Under the pieces are notes generated by a model. The model did not search any database, was not told the origin of the DNA, and was given only the letters and a program-made list of their open reading frames with translations. A stretch of 64,000 bases of DNA from Paenibacillus helianthi (GTDB lineage: Bacteria > Bacillota > Bacilli > Paenibacillales > Paenibacillaceae), in assembly GCF_001909055.1 (NCBI RefSeq), contig NZ_LVWI01000048.1:124001-188000 (forward strand), read 5' to 3'. The first letter of the stretch is position 1. Each line of letters begins with the position of its first letter. Of this stretch, positions 1 to 8,158 are shown piece by piece. Made by a program: the position numbers and the translations under genes.

Positions 1-201
1 TTGCACAGTCATCAGCGTCTGCACTAATACATATCCAGGAAACATTGTTTGGCAAACCTCATAGGTCTTTCCTTGTTTACGTTGCTTTAACTTCCGCTTG
101 GGGACAAACGCATGCACCACCGTCTTATCGAAAAACTTGTGGATCATCTTCTGAACTAAATCTTCTTGTCCTGCTTGCACGTACAACGCGTACCAATTCA
201 T
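1..201 (-). CDS. loaP: LoaP-type transcription antiterminator (NusG paralogue), N-terminal part
   Basis: The gene starts at an ATG at 201-199 and runs off the left edge after 67 codons, so only the N-terminal NGN domain is visible. It opens with MNWYALYVQAGQEDLVQ and carries FVPKRKL, then GKTYEVCQTMFPGYVLVQT, the layout of the NusG NGN fold and close to specialised LoaP/UpxY-type paralogues (the VPKR and MFPGYVLI blocks are typical). A GGGAGG and a closer AGAGGG precede the start. LoaP proteins load on RNA polymerase and let it read through terminators in long biosynthetic operons, so the target operon probably lies left of this window. The family call is from memory of these motifs. Confidence 0.75.
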   Translation of the reverse strand, partial: MNWYALYVQAGQEDLVQKMIHKFFDKTVVHAFVPKRKLKQRKQGKTYEVCQTMFPGYVLVQTLMTVQ

Positions 202-252
202 CCCTCTTCGTCTACCTCCCATCAGGTAACTAAAGCCTTAAGCCGTGAAGAA

Positions 253-281
253 ATTATAATTTTTAACTATATTGTTTTTAA
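253..281 (-). promoter_or_regulatory. Candidate sigma-A promoter of the loaP-like gene
   Basis: On the minus strand a perfect -10 TATAAT (258-253) lies 17 bp from a -35-like TTAAAA (281-276), leaving a leader of about 45 nt before the loaP start. The -35 matches 4 of 6 consensus bases, so an activator may be needed. Confidence 0.45.
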
Positions 282-302
282 CTATAATCTCTTCCAACTA
301 TA
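261..302. repeat. Three AACTATA repeats at 15-16 bp spacing
   Basis: TTTTAACTATA occurs at 261-271 and 276-286, and a third AACTATA at 296-302. They overlap and sit upstream of the candidate loaP promoter, on one helix face only approximately. They could be operator half-sites or chance AT-rich repeats. The rest of 303-450 shows no gene. Confidence 0.35.
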
Positions 303-450
303 TACATATTACCCTGTGTTTGTTGTCGAAGTCCCTCGAATTGTGTATGATACGATTGATTCTCGAATAATCCTGTAAATGAACAAACGCTATACAGAAC
401 ACAAAATATAATGCTACATAGAAACTAGACAGCAAAAAAGGGGTCCTTAG

Positions 451-745
451 TTGTCTGACATCGAGAAGAACGTTTACACCGTAAGAAAAAGCACGGATCG
501 TGCTGGAGATGCTACGAGAAGAAAAGTCCATATCACAGATCGCTTCCGAAGCAGGAAATCATACGAATGTTCTGAATCGCTGGAAAAATGAAGCCATTCA
601 GAACCTTTCACAATTGTTTGTGGATGACCGAAAGGGCATCACCACAATGAAAAAAGATTACGAACAGCAGATCGAAGAACTCATCGCCGAGGTAGTCAAG
701 CTTATCACTCAATTGTCGTGGCTCAAAAAAAAATCTGGCCGCTAA
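451..745 (+). pseudogene. IS3-family transposase OrfA, frameshifted
   Basis: The first codons (TTG at 451, reading LSDIEKNVYTV) match the start of IS150-type OrfA proteins. The rest continues in another frame from about 485, as EKARIVLEMLREEKSISQI, through the helix-turn-helix and a C-terminal coiled coil ending LSWLKKKSGR. The two parts are separated by a frameshift around 480-488 that also exposes a TAA at 482-484. OrfA normally binds the element ends and is joined to OrfB by programmed frameshifting; neither can work here. Confidence 0.65.
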
Positions 746-746
746 T

Positions 747-800
747 TTCACCCGAGACTAGCGTCTTCACCTTCTTGAATGGGATACCCCTACTAATGTC
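747..800 (+). pseudogene. IS3-family OrfB start, broken
   Basis: Codons from 747 read FTRD-stop-RLHLLEWDTPTN, resembling the start of an IS150-type OrfB (TRDERL..LLEWD) with an in-frame TAG at 759-761. Similarity fades by about 800, so nearly all of the integrase-like domain is lost. Confidence 0.5.
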
Positions 801-915
801 ATTCCTCCTTTATTATCCATAAAAAAAAGGAACAGCGATTTGTCCCTTTAAATTAGGCTTATTGGATTCTTTTTTAAAGTGTCCTTTTCCCCAACCCTGA
901 TCGCCTGCCCGCGCG

Positions 916-1848
916 TTATTTTCCGCTTCCCGCACGCTCCATAAACAAGCGTCCGGCGTAATCACTGATCAGACCACGCAGGGTAAGCATGTCAGACCAC
1001 CGCGCAGGGATGCCGCCGAGGCTGTAATATGCTCCGGCAATCTGGCCGTAGACGGCGCCGGTAGTATCAGCATCATCGCCCAGATTAACCGCCAGCAGCG
1101 CGCCCTCCTCAAAGCTGGTCGACTGGTGGAACGCCCAAAGGGCTGCTTCCAGCGATTGCACCACGTAACCGGAACCCTTGATCTCCGGCGGAGCCTTGCG
1201 TTGGTAGGAACCGTGCTTAATGTCCAGAATGCTGCCGGACAACATCCCCTCGTGCAGCCAGCCGCCGAAGGCGCCCGGGGCCAGCATCTCCTGCTTGCTC
1301 CACCCCTGCAGTCCGGCCAGGATGTAGGCCGCCATCAGGCGGCAGGCATCCACACATTCTGCAGCAGCATGGGTCGTCCGCGAGCTGAGTGCAGCGTACT
1401 CTATGGCGGCAGCCGGGTCCTCAGCATAATAGAGGACCACCGGGGCCAGGCGCATAATCGAGCCGTTCCCGGCAGCATGCGGATCCTCCGACCCGCTCCA
1501 GGCTTCGCCGCTGGCCTCGAAATGCATCAGCGCTGAGCGTGTGGCGTTCCCGATATCGAAGCACTCTCCCGTGCTGCTCAGGTAGCCTTCGCGGAACCAC
1601 CGGACATACCGCCGCAGTTGGTCGGCGGGATCAAATCCCCGGGACGCAAGCAGGCTGTCCGCCAGGCACAGCGCCATCGAAGTATCGTCTGTCCACTGCC
1701 CCGGCTGCAGATTGAACACCCCTCCGCCAACAATATCCTCCAGCGGCGCAAAGGTCCCCGGAGCCTTGAATTCTACGGTGGTTCCCAGCGCATCACCCGC
1801 TGCCAGCCCTTGCAGGCAGCCTTGATAACGATCCATATCCAGTGCCAT
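916..1848 (-). CDS. ADP-ribosylglycohydrolase family protein
   Basis: At 310 residues this has the normal length for the DraG/ARH family, all-alpha enzymes that use two Mg ions to remove ADP-ribose from proteins or small molecules. Visible signature blocks are GDALGTTVEF (residues 18-27), WTDDTSMAL (52-60, metal-binding Asp pair), GNGSIMR, a HAAAECVDAC helix, and NLGDDADTTGAVYGQIAGA near residue 265, which supplies the remaining metal ligands. An AGGAGG six bases before the ATG fixes the start. No partner ADP-ribosyltransferase is nearby, so the substrate is unknown. The protein is probably cytoplasmic, with no signal peptide. Confidence 0.88.
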   Translation of the reverse strand: MALDMDRYQGCLQGLAAGDALGTTVEFKAPGTFAPLEDIVGGGVFNLQPGQWTDDTSMALCLADSLLASRGFDPADQLRRYVRWFREGYLSSTGECFDIGNATRSALMHFEASGEAWSGSEDPHAAGNGSIMRLAPVVLYYAEDPAAAIEYAALSSRTTHAAAECVDACRLMAAYILAGLQGWSKQEMLAPGAFGGWLHEGMLSGSILDIKHGSYQRKAPPEIKGSGYVVQSLEAALWAFHQSTSFEEGALLAVNLGDDADTTGAVYGQIAGAYYSLGGIPARWSDMLTLRGLISDYAGRLFMERAGSGK

Positions 1849-1935
1849 GTTACACCTCCTGCATTCCTCTTCTAAGTATTAACGAGAGTGGGTTGCTGAA
1901 CAGATAATCATCATGTCCACGTATCTATCCGGGGT

Positions 1936-2934
1936 TTATTCACCGGGATAGACAAGCCCCCACTCTGCGCGCACCTGATCCAGCAGCTTCAGAATCGCTA
2001 CTGATTCATCCAGCGTCAGCACAGGGCTCTCCGTTAGTCCCGCCTGCAGGCAACGTCCCACTTCCTCGGCTTCGAAGGCATACCCGATGGACCCCCGGTC
2101 ATCCTCAAAGGTCTCCACAAGCTCGCCGCCGACATACAACTCAGCTGATTTCGGGTTTACAAAAGAGCCTTTAACCACTATATAGCCTTCTGTTCCGAAC
2201 ACATAAGCCTCCTGCAGCATATTCAGGCGTACCCCGCCGTTCAGGGAGGCCGATTTGCCATCGCCATAGGACAGCAGCAGCGAGAAATGCTCATCTACCC
2301 CCGTTTCACCCATATGTACAGTGCTGGCTACCTTTTCGGGGTGAGGCCCAAAGATCATCGAGGCAAAGGAAATCGGGTAAATGCCAACGTCCAGCAGCGC
2401 CCCGCCGCCCAGTGCCGGGTTCAGCAGACGGCTTTCCGGGTTCCATTCGGTGCGGAAGCCGAGGTCCGCCTTCACCATCCGTACGTCTCCAATCCGCTCT
2501 GCATCAACCCATTCTCTGACCTTGACGTTGGCCGGAATATACCGGCTCCACATGGCTTCCATCAGAAACAGCTTATGTTCGCGGGCATAGGCCACGATCT
2601 CCTCAAGCTCGCCGCTGTTCACCGTGAACGGCTTCTCGCAGAGCACCGCCTTGCCGGCACGCAGCGCAAGCAGCGCGTTATCTTTATGAAAAGGATGCGG
2701 TGTCCCGATATAAACCGCATCTACCTCGGGATCATTGACCAAATCTTCATACGTGGCATGGGCTACAGGAATACCGTGATTCTTGGCAAATTCATCGGCG
2801 CTTTCCTGATTGCGTGAACCTACAGCATAGGCAATCCCGTTCGATGCATGAGCCAGATCGGTTGCGAACTGGTGTGCGATCCAGCCAGTGCTGAGAATTC
2901 CCCATTTCACCTTGTAAGCGTTATCGATTGTCAT
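1936..2934 (-). CDS. Gfo/Idh/MocA family NAD(P)-dependent oxidoreductase
   Basis: An N-terminal Rossmann fold (KWGILSTGWIAHQFATDL), the VDAVYIGTPHPFH loop and the family hallmark EKPF near residue 97 identify a Gfo/Idh/MocA dehydrogenase, followed by the C-terminal alpha/beta domain that shapes the sugar or inositol site. I start it at the ATG at 2934 (332 aa) because AAGGAGG lies eight bases upstream; an ATG nine codons earlier has no good ribosome site. These enzymes oxidise or reduce sugars and cyclitols, and the substrate cannot be read from sequence. It lies downstream of the PTS genes but a strong hairpin separates them. Confidence 0.88.
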   Translation of the reverse strand: MTIDNAYKVKWGILSTGWIAHQFATDLAHASNGIAYAVGSRNQESADEFAKNHGIPVAHATYEDLVNDPEVDAVYIGTPHPFHKDNALLALRAGKAVLCEKPFTVNSGELEEIVAYAREHKLFLMEAMWSRYIPANVKVREWVDAERIGDVRMVKADLGFRTEWNPESRLLNPALGGGALLDVGIYPISFASMIFGPHPEKVASTVHMGETGVDEHFSLLLSYGDGKSASLNGGVRLNMLQEAYVFGTEGYIVVKGSFVNPKSAELYVGGELVETFEDDRGSIGYAFEAEEVGRCLQAGLTESPVLTLDESVAILKLLDQVRAEWGLVYPGE

Positions 2935-3021
2935 TGATGAATCCTCCTTGTTTTTGTCCATATAGTACTTTTGATTCTATCAAACTATCCCTTGTGAGTA
3001 CAGGCTCGGCGAGAGCTGCAG

Positions 3022-3064
3022 ACAAACAGGCTGGTGTCCCCTGGATAAGGGATCGCCAGCCTGT
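3022..3064 (-). terminator. Rho-independent terminator after the PTS gene
   Basis: On the minus strand ACAGGCTGG (3064-3056) pairs with CCAGCCTGT (3034-3026), with a further inner pairing ATCCCT/AGGGGA. The stem is followed by TTTGTC. Confidence 0.7.
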
Positions 3065-3120
3065 ATAAGTTCTGTTTAACCAGCAAAGCATAGTAGGGTT
3101 CTACTCTTCTACCGGATAAA

Positions 3121-5088
3121 TTAGTGCACCTGCCCAAGTAACTGATAAGCCTCTTCCTTCGTCGTAACCGCAAGAAGCGCTTCTCTGAAATCATCATCCA
3201 TTAGCTTACGGGACAACATTTGCAGCACCTTCAAATGGGCATTTCCCTTGCTGCTGCGCGGTACGGCAATCATAAATACCAGCTTCGCGTGATTGCCATC
3301 CACACTGTTCCAATCCACTCCACCCTGCTTAATGCCAAAAACCACGCTTGGCTTCAGGACCGCATCTGATTTACTGTGAGGAATAGCAATATTCATGCCG
3401 ATGCCTGTAGAGCTTTCGTCCTCACGGGCCAATATCCCTTCTTTAAAATCACTTGCAGAGCTTATAGCCCCGTTTCTTTCCAGGATTGCAATCATTTCAT
3501 CAATAACGGCTTCCTTTGTGGTCCCCGCTACATTCAGCTCCATTAGCTCCGGTGTTAAAATATCCGTCAGTTTCTCAAGACGGCCCTGAGTTGTTTCCAA
3601 GTCAGCAGCTATAGAGGTTTTGGCAGGCTTGACCTGGGGATCATTTCCCAAGCTTTCCGGGGCAACAGCCTCTACTGCTGTACTCTCCGCCACAATAGCA
3701 ACGTCCCGCTTCAGCAGACTCACCATTACCACTGTTACGGCAGATCCAACGATAACAGCAATGAAAAACATAACAACATGGTCAACGGCCCCCAGCACAG
3801 CTACAACCGGTCCGCCATGGGCTACTCTGTCCCCCACATTTCCCAGCATCGCAATTACCGATCCAACCATTGATCCGGCCATGATGCTTGGAATCACGCG
3901 CAGCGGGTCCTGGGCCGCAAATGGAATTGCCCCCTCAGTAATACCAAACAACCCCATGGTAAATGTCGCTTTGCCGGCTTCACGCTCGGCAGATGCAAAT
4001 TTGCGTTTGTTGATCATTGCAGCCAGTCCCATCCCGATAGGCGGAATACAAATGGCTACGGCGATAGGCCCCATAATTTCATAATTCCCTTCACCAATCA
4101 TGGCCGATCCGAACAGAAAAGCTACCTTATTAACCGGACCGCCCATATCGAAGGAGATCATCGCTCCCAGGATCAAAGCCAGCAGAATTGAGCTTGTTCC
4201 CTGCATGCCGGCAAGCCAGCCGGTTAGTACTTCAAACAAATGGGCGATGGGAGATCCGATGACAAAGATAAAGATCAACCCTACAATCAGGGATGAGAGC
4301 ACGGGGATGATGATAATGGGCATAATCGGCTGCAACGCCCGGCCAACTTTGATTTTGCGGATGCCGAGTGCTACATAGCCCGCCAGAAAGCCGGCAATAA
4401 TCCCGCCGATAAATCCCGCTCCCGCTTCACTGCCATATAAGCTTCCGTTTGCGGCGATAAATCCGCCGACGATCCCCGGAGCCAGCCCTGGCCGATCTGC
4501 AATGCTCATTGCGATAAATCCCGCCAGAATCGGCACCATGAAAGTAAATGCAGCAGACCCGATATCCTGAATGTTCTTCCAGATGGAGCCTTCCGGTATC
4601 ACTAGACCGCCCGGTGTCTTCACACCGCCAATCGTCAATGCGATGGCAATAAGCAGCCCTCCGATGACGATAAAGGGTACCATATAGGAGACGCCATTCA
4701 TCAAATGACGGTAAATCGGATTTTGTTTCGGTGCTTTTTCACCCGAACGGCTGTCGGAAGAACGAGACTGCGCTTGGTACACAGGCACTTCGCCTTTCAT
4801 GACCCGCTGAATCAGCTCTTCCGGACGACGGATACCATCCTGCACCCCGACAACTAGCAGCTTTTTTCCGACAAAACGGTCTTTTACTACCGTTTTATCC
4901 GCTGCAATGATTATTCCGTCAGCTTCACGTATTTCCTCCTCGGTCAACGCATTTTCCACGCCGATGGAGCCCTGTGTTTCAACCTTAATTTCAATGCCTA
5001 ATTTCTTGCCTGCCTTCTGCAGATTCTCAGCTGCCATATAGGTATGCGCAATGCCGTTAGGACACGAGGTTATCGCTAATATTTTCAT
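3121..5088 (-). CDS. PTS fructose-type transporter subunit IIBCA
   Basis: This is a membrane sugar permease that phosphorylates its substrate during uptake using phosphoenolpyruvate-derived phosphate from HPr. Domain order is IIB (about 1-100, phospho-Cys in ITSCPNGIAHTYMA), a multi-helix IIC membrane domain (about 130-470, rich in GG/GP turns) and IIA at the C-terminus (about 515-650, phospho-His in NIAIPHSKSD). This B-C-A order fits fructose/mannose-glycerate-type permeases. I prefer the ATG at 5088 (655 aa) with AAGGG nine bases upstream; the ATG at 5097 abuts the same site. The PRD regulator upstream probably controls it. The exact sugar is inferred only from family. Confidence 0.9.
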   Translation of the reverse strand: MKILAITSCPNGIAHTYMAAENLQKAGKKLGIEIKVETQGSIGVENALTEEEIREADGIIIAADKTVVKDRFVGKKLLVVGVQDGIRRPEELIQRVMKGEVPVYQAQSRSSDSRSGEKAPKQNPIYRHLMNGVSYMVPFIVIGGLLIAIALTIGGVKTPGGLVIPEGSIWKNIQDIGSAAFTFMVPILAGFIAMSIADRPGLAPGIVGGFIAANGSLYGSEAGAGFIGGIIAGFLAGYVALGIRKIKVGRALQPIMPIIIIPVLSSLIVGLIFIFVIGSPIAHLFEVLTGWLAGMQGTSSILLALILGAMISFDMGGPVNKVAFLFGSAMIGEGNYEIMGPIAVAICIPPIGMGLAAMINKRKFASAEREAGKATFTMGLFGITEGAIPFAAQDPLRVIPSIMAGSMVGSVIAMLGNVGDRVAHGGPVVAVLGAVDHVVMFFIAVIVGSAVTVVMVSLLKRDVAIVAESTAVEAVAPESLGNDPQVKPAKTSIAADLETTQGRLEKLTDILTPELMELNVAGTTKEAVIDEMIAILERNGAISSASDFKEGILAREDESSTGIGMNIAIPHSKSDAVLKPSVVFGIKQGGVDWNSVDGNHAKLVFMIAVPRSSKGNAHLKVLQMLSRKLMDDDFREALLAVTTKEEAYQLLGQVH

Positions 5089-5110
5089 TTCTATCATCCC
5101 TTTCCACTTT

Positions 5111-5124
5111 TATCAGCGCTTACA
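5111..5124 (-). promoter_or_regulatory. Candidate cre site (CcpA) before the PTS gene
   Basis: On the minus strand TGTAAGCGCTGATA matches the cre consensus TGWAARCGYTWNCW at 12 of 14 positions. It sits just downstream of a TATAAT box, where bound CcpA would block transcription. Confidence 0.5.
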
Positions 5125-5130
5125 TTCTAA

Positions 5131-5136
5131 ATTATA
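5131..5136 (-). promoter_or_regulatory. -10 box of the PTS gene promoter
   Basis: A perfect TATAAT on the minus strand, about 40 bp before the PTS start. No good -35 is found at 16-18 bp, consistent with activation by the neighbouring PRD protein. Confidence 0.4.
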
Positions 5137-5249
5137 TCCACCTTATTCCCGGATATCGGACAAACTTTTTACCGGAACTTCCGGAAAAACGGATTAATAC
5201 CGCCAAAGGCGTTACCATCCCACGCAAGTGCCCAGGTCCAGCCCGCTCC

Positions 5250-5297
5250 AAAAAAGTGGGATGTCCCAAGCAGCCACTTCCTGGCTTTTTGAGACAC
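5250..5297 (-). terminator. Hairpin between regulator and PTS gene
   Basis: On the minus strand AGCCA-GGAAG-TGGCT forms a perfect inner stem within an outer TGTCTC/GGGACA pairing, followed downstream by CCCACTTTTTT. It probably ends or attenuates the regulator transcript. Confidence 0.45.
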
Positions 5298-5328
5298 CCC
5301 TGTACCTAAGTATTATTCAATTTGCAAT

Positions 5329-7275
5329 TTATCTACCCAGCTTTCGGAGCAGGACCATCGCATCCGTTTCTTTGGCCAACGCGCTGACCAGTGCAGGCTG
5401 TTCGCTGATTCGGGACAATTCTCTGAACAGCAGCCGCATTTCTTCCCGCTCATCATGCTTAACCGCCAGCAGGAATACCAGATGCACGGTTTCAGCCCCC
5501 CATGACAGCGGGTGCTTCAGCGTAGCAATAACAATAGAAGACTCGCTGATATACTCTGAGCTCCCGTGTGGGATAGCCACCCCTCCACCAATGGTGGTAT
5601 TAGATAGCTTTTCCCTGGCCAGCACACTTTCCGCATAGCCCTTTTCCGCATAGCCCTTCTGTTCAAGAATTCCTGCCAGTTTGGCAATTAACTGTTCCGG
5701 ATGCTGCGCCTCCTGCTGGGGATAGACCAGAAACGGGGTGGTATACTTTAAAAAGACAGATTCCTCCACCGCATGGTCCGGCTCATCCAACCGCCGAATG
5801 GACTGTTCCAGCAAGCGCTCATCCCTGCTTTCCAGAAGCGGAGAGACGATTACATGCTTGATGTCCTCAGGAAGAGCCACAGTTGATATAACCAAATCCA
5901 CGTCATGCAGGGCGAGATAACCTCTGACCTCTGCTTTGGATAAAGTTGCTCCTACATGCACAGACGGGAATTTGCGTTCCACTTTTGTACGGAGCAATTG
6001 AGACATTCCAATGCCCATGTGACACACAATAATAGCCTTTTGCGGTTGCCTCTCACTCTGATGCAGCCGTTCAACAGAAGCTTGAAAATGCAGAGTGACA
6101 TAGGCGGCCTCCTCTTCTGGAAACGTTTGCCTTATTGCTTTGCCTGCTGCTTCCATTGCCTCTATAACGCGGTCAAACATGTAGGGATACATCTTTTTGA
6201 TATCAGCCAGCATGGGATTGGATACCTTCAGGCCATACTGCAGACGGTTAAGGGTAGTGAACAAATGAACCTTAAGTCCATTCAGGAGCACCTGATCACT
6301 GGAGAATTCTATCATATTCAGTTCCGACATCCGCTTGACCAGTTGCCTGATCAATTCCGGCAGAAGCGGGTGGCTGTCCGCTAGCAGAGTCCGTCTCCCC
6401 TCTGTCTCCTCCTGCCCATAGCGAAACTTTCCGCCAAGCAAATGCAGGGTCAGGTAAGCTGTTTCCTCGCGTGAGAATGAGACTGAAAACAGCTTATGCA
6501 GTTGCTGCAAAAACGCTGCAGCCCAAGTGTATTCTTCTTTTTCCTGCAGAAAGGCAATATCCTGTTCCAAGAGCGAAATGGGCTGGTTTAGCTTTGTCCG
6601 TTTGACCATCAGCAGAATATGCAGCATCAGCCCTTCGAAGGTTTCATCCGTAAAAAAGAGCCGGTGCTGTTCCTGAAAGATTTTCAATTCATGATTTACA
6701 GCCGCAATTTCATGCGATTCAAACTGCTTGCGCATCCATTGTCCCGTAAGTTCAGGGCTGTCAATCAGCTGGTTCAGCCTGGCAAGGGCCAGACGTTTAT
6801 TTTTTTCGGTGCCTTTAATCATAAGCCCTATGCGGGGTCGGATAATTAACGCTAGATCAAGGTGATGCAGCCAGTGCTCAATCTTCTCCAGATCTCTGCG
6901 GATTAACGTTTTGTTCACGTAATACTGAGCAGCAAGATCTTGTGTGGTCACTGGACTGGCGTTCATCAGAAGCCGGTAAGCGATATGCAGCACTCTTTCT
7001 TCATCCGAATCTTGCTCGGTATCATACTCCTCTGAATACAGCAGCTGAAGCAGAGCAGACTGGTCACCTTCACCCAGCTCCAGATAAATCCCAAGCCCCG
7101 GTTTTTTCACAAGTTGTGCTGTGGAATGCTTGTTCATATATTTTTGAATGACCTTCAGATCACTTCGGATGGTTTTGTCCGAGCAGCCGGCCTGATCCGC
7201 CAAATCCTGAACCAGCCATAAGCGGCCTGGCTCAGTTAACAAATTCCGAATAATCTCTGTCTGCCTCTTGTTCAT
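5329..7275 (-). CDS. PRD-containing transcription regulator with IIB and IIA domains (ManR/MtlR type)
   Basis: The 648-residue protein has the full layout of PTS-controlled activators: an N-terminal helix-turn-helix (about 5-60), a second Mga-like helix-turn-helix (about 90-145), two PTS regulation domains with conserved His (around AYLTLHLLGG and AYVTLHFQAS), a IIB-like domain (IIVCHMGIGMSQLL) and a C-terminal IIA-like domain (GGGVAIPHGSSEY). Phosphorylation by HPr and EIIB would tune its activity to sugar supply and energy state. It lies directly upstream of the PTS permease on the same strand, its expected target. ATG at 7275 follows GGGAGAGC. Confidence 0.9.
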   Translation of the reverse strand: MNKRQTEIIRNLLTEPGRLWLVQDLADQAGCSDKTIRSDLKVIQKYMNKHSTAQLVKKPGLGIYLELGEGDQSALLQLLYSEEYDTEQDSDEERVLHIAYRLLMNASPVTTQDLAAQYYVNKTLIRRDLEKIEHWLHHLDLALIIRPRIGLMIKGTEKNKRLALARLNQLIDSPELTGQWMRKQFESHEIAAVNHELKIFQEQHRLFFTDETFEGLMLHILLMVKRTKLNQPISLLEQDIAFLQEKEEYTWAAAFLQQLHKLFSVSFSREETAYLTLHLLGGKFRYGQEETEGRRTLLADSHPLLPELIRQLVKRMSELNMIEFSSDQVLLNGLKVHLFTTLNRLQYGLKVSNPMLADIKKMYPYMFDRVIEAMEAAGKAIRQTFPEEEAAYVTLHFQASVERLHQSERQPQKAIIVCHMGIGMSQLLRTKVERKFPSVHVGATLSKAEVRGYLALHDVDLVISTVALPEDIKHVIVSPLLESRDERLLEQSIRRLDEPDHAVEESVFLKYTTPFLVYPQQEAQHPEQLIAKLAGILEQKGYAEKGYAESVLAREKLSNTTIGGGVAIPHGSSEYISESSIVIATLKHPLSWGAETVHLVFLLAVKHDEREEMRLLFRELSRISEQPALVSALAKETDAMVLLRKLGR

Positions 7276-7331
7276 TCTGCTCTCCCATAATCAATTTAGT
7301 TTAGCCGAAAGGGTTAAGTTCTTTAATCCTT

Positions 7332-7358
7332 ATTATAGCTACAATATCGGATTGTTAA
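7332..7358 (-). promoter_or_regulatory. Candidate promoter of the PRD regulator
   Basis: On the minus strand TTAACA (7358-7353) and TATAAT (7337-7332) are 15 bp apart, a short but usable spacing, about 60 bp before the regulator start. Confidence 0.4.
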
Positions 7359-7384
7359 TAAAATTTTGGGGGAAGAGCATACCG

Positions 7385-7735
7385 CTAGATCATAGCGAGC
7401 AGGGCACAGACGCTAATCGCGGCGAACCCGGCCGTGACAAGTAATGTGGCCGCATTCCAGATCCGGTGAATGAACGCCACATTATGGATATAGCTGTTCA
7501 GGAATATTTTCCGCAATAAGAATTGAAGCAGCCGCATAAAACCGAAGCCGAACCAGCTGAGCAGACAGAGCAGAGCCACATCCACACTCCATTTATTCAC
7601 AAACCGGTCAGCCGTGGCCCCGTTGTAATGAATCGGTACAAAATCGGGCATCCGCGGGTAGAGATAGAAATACAGCACAATCGGTACAATGGCGGCAGCA
7701 CTGCATAAGAGCATGGTCAGTCTGCTTTTGAACAT
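7385..7735 (-). CDS. DUF1648 domain membrane protein
   Basis: A 116-residue integral membrane protein with three predicted membrane segments (about 7-27, 49-72 and 92-115). The stretch RMPDFVPIHYNGATADRF after the first segment is the DUF1648 signature also found at the N-terminus of SdpI-type immunity proteins, but the SdpI C-terminal half is absent. AGGAGG nine bases upstream supports the start. Its role is unknown. The next upstream gene on the same strand is 47 bp away, so co-transcription is possible. Confidence 0.75.
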   Translation of the reverse strand: MFKSRLTMLLCSAAAIVPIVLYFYLYPRMPDFVPIHYNGATADRFVNKWSVDVALLCLLSWFGFGFMRLLQFLLRKIFLNSYIHNVAFIHRIWNAATLLVTAGFAAISVCALLAMI

Positions 7736-7782
7736 GAATTGTCAACCTCCTATGGCTTGAACGAGAACCATCCGGTGCGCAG

Positions 7783-8112
7783 CTAGCTGCCATCCTCTAC
7801 TCGTAACAGAAAAATACGCTCCTGGAATCCGCCCCGGCGTTCCGCCTTCTCTGCACGGACCTGCTCCAGAACCTCAGGGCTCCCCCCGTGTATGGCTGCC
7901 AGCGCCCGAATGACCTCAAGCAGATCCGCCAGTTCTTCAAGTGCCAGCCTGTCGTTGTCTTCACGGAAATACTCCTCCGCTTCCTCACGCAATTTCGCAC
8001 GCAGCTGGTCTATGTACTCTTCATGCTCCAGTGTTCTTGTGATGCACACATGCCCCCCGGCAGCAATCAGCTCCGGTATGCCGTCACGCACAAGCTTATG
8101 GTACTCAGGCAG
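7783..8112 (-). CDS. MazG-like nucleotide pyrophosphohydrolase, probable CTG start
   Basis: The protein reads (M)PEYHKLVRDGIPELI and contains the paired acidic motifs KLREEAEEYF and LEELADLLEVI of all-alpha NTP pyrophosphatases (MazG/HisE-like house-cleaning enzymes). Such proteins normally begin MPxYxKLVRDxIPE. Here that position is a CTG codon at 8112-8110, with AGGAAGGGG nine bases upstream. No ATG, GTG or TTG lies between that site and the start; the first conventional codon, GTG at 8091, has no ribosome site and would cut off the conserved first seven residues. With CTG the product is 109 aa. It probably hydrolyses aberrant nucleotides in the cytoplasm. Confidence 0.8.
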   Translation of the reverse strand: MPEYHKLVRDGIPELIAAGGHVCITRTLEHEEYIDQLRAKLREEAEEYFREDNDRLALEELADLLEVIRALAAIHGGSPEVLEQVRAEKAERRGGFQERIFLLRVEDGS

Positions 8113-8158
8113 ATGAAACAGCCCCTTCCTATATAAATTCTATCGTCTGTTATCCGGT

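Larger units (their letters stand above)
451..800 (+). mobile_element. Decayed IS3-family insertion sequence remnant
   Basis: This stretch holds a frameshifted orfA followed directly by the first codons of an orfB in the usual IS3 order, but the orfB catalytic (DDE) part is absent and no clear terminal inverted repeats are visible. It is a dead fragment of an IS150-like element. From about 800 to 915 there is no gene. Confidence 0.65.
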
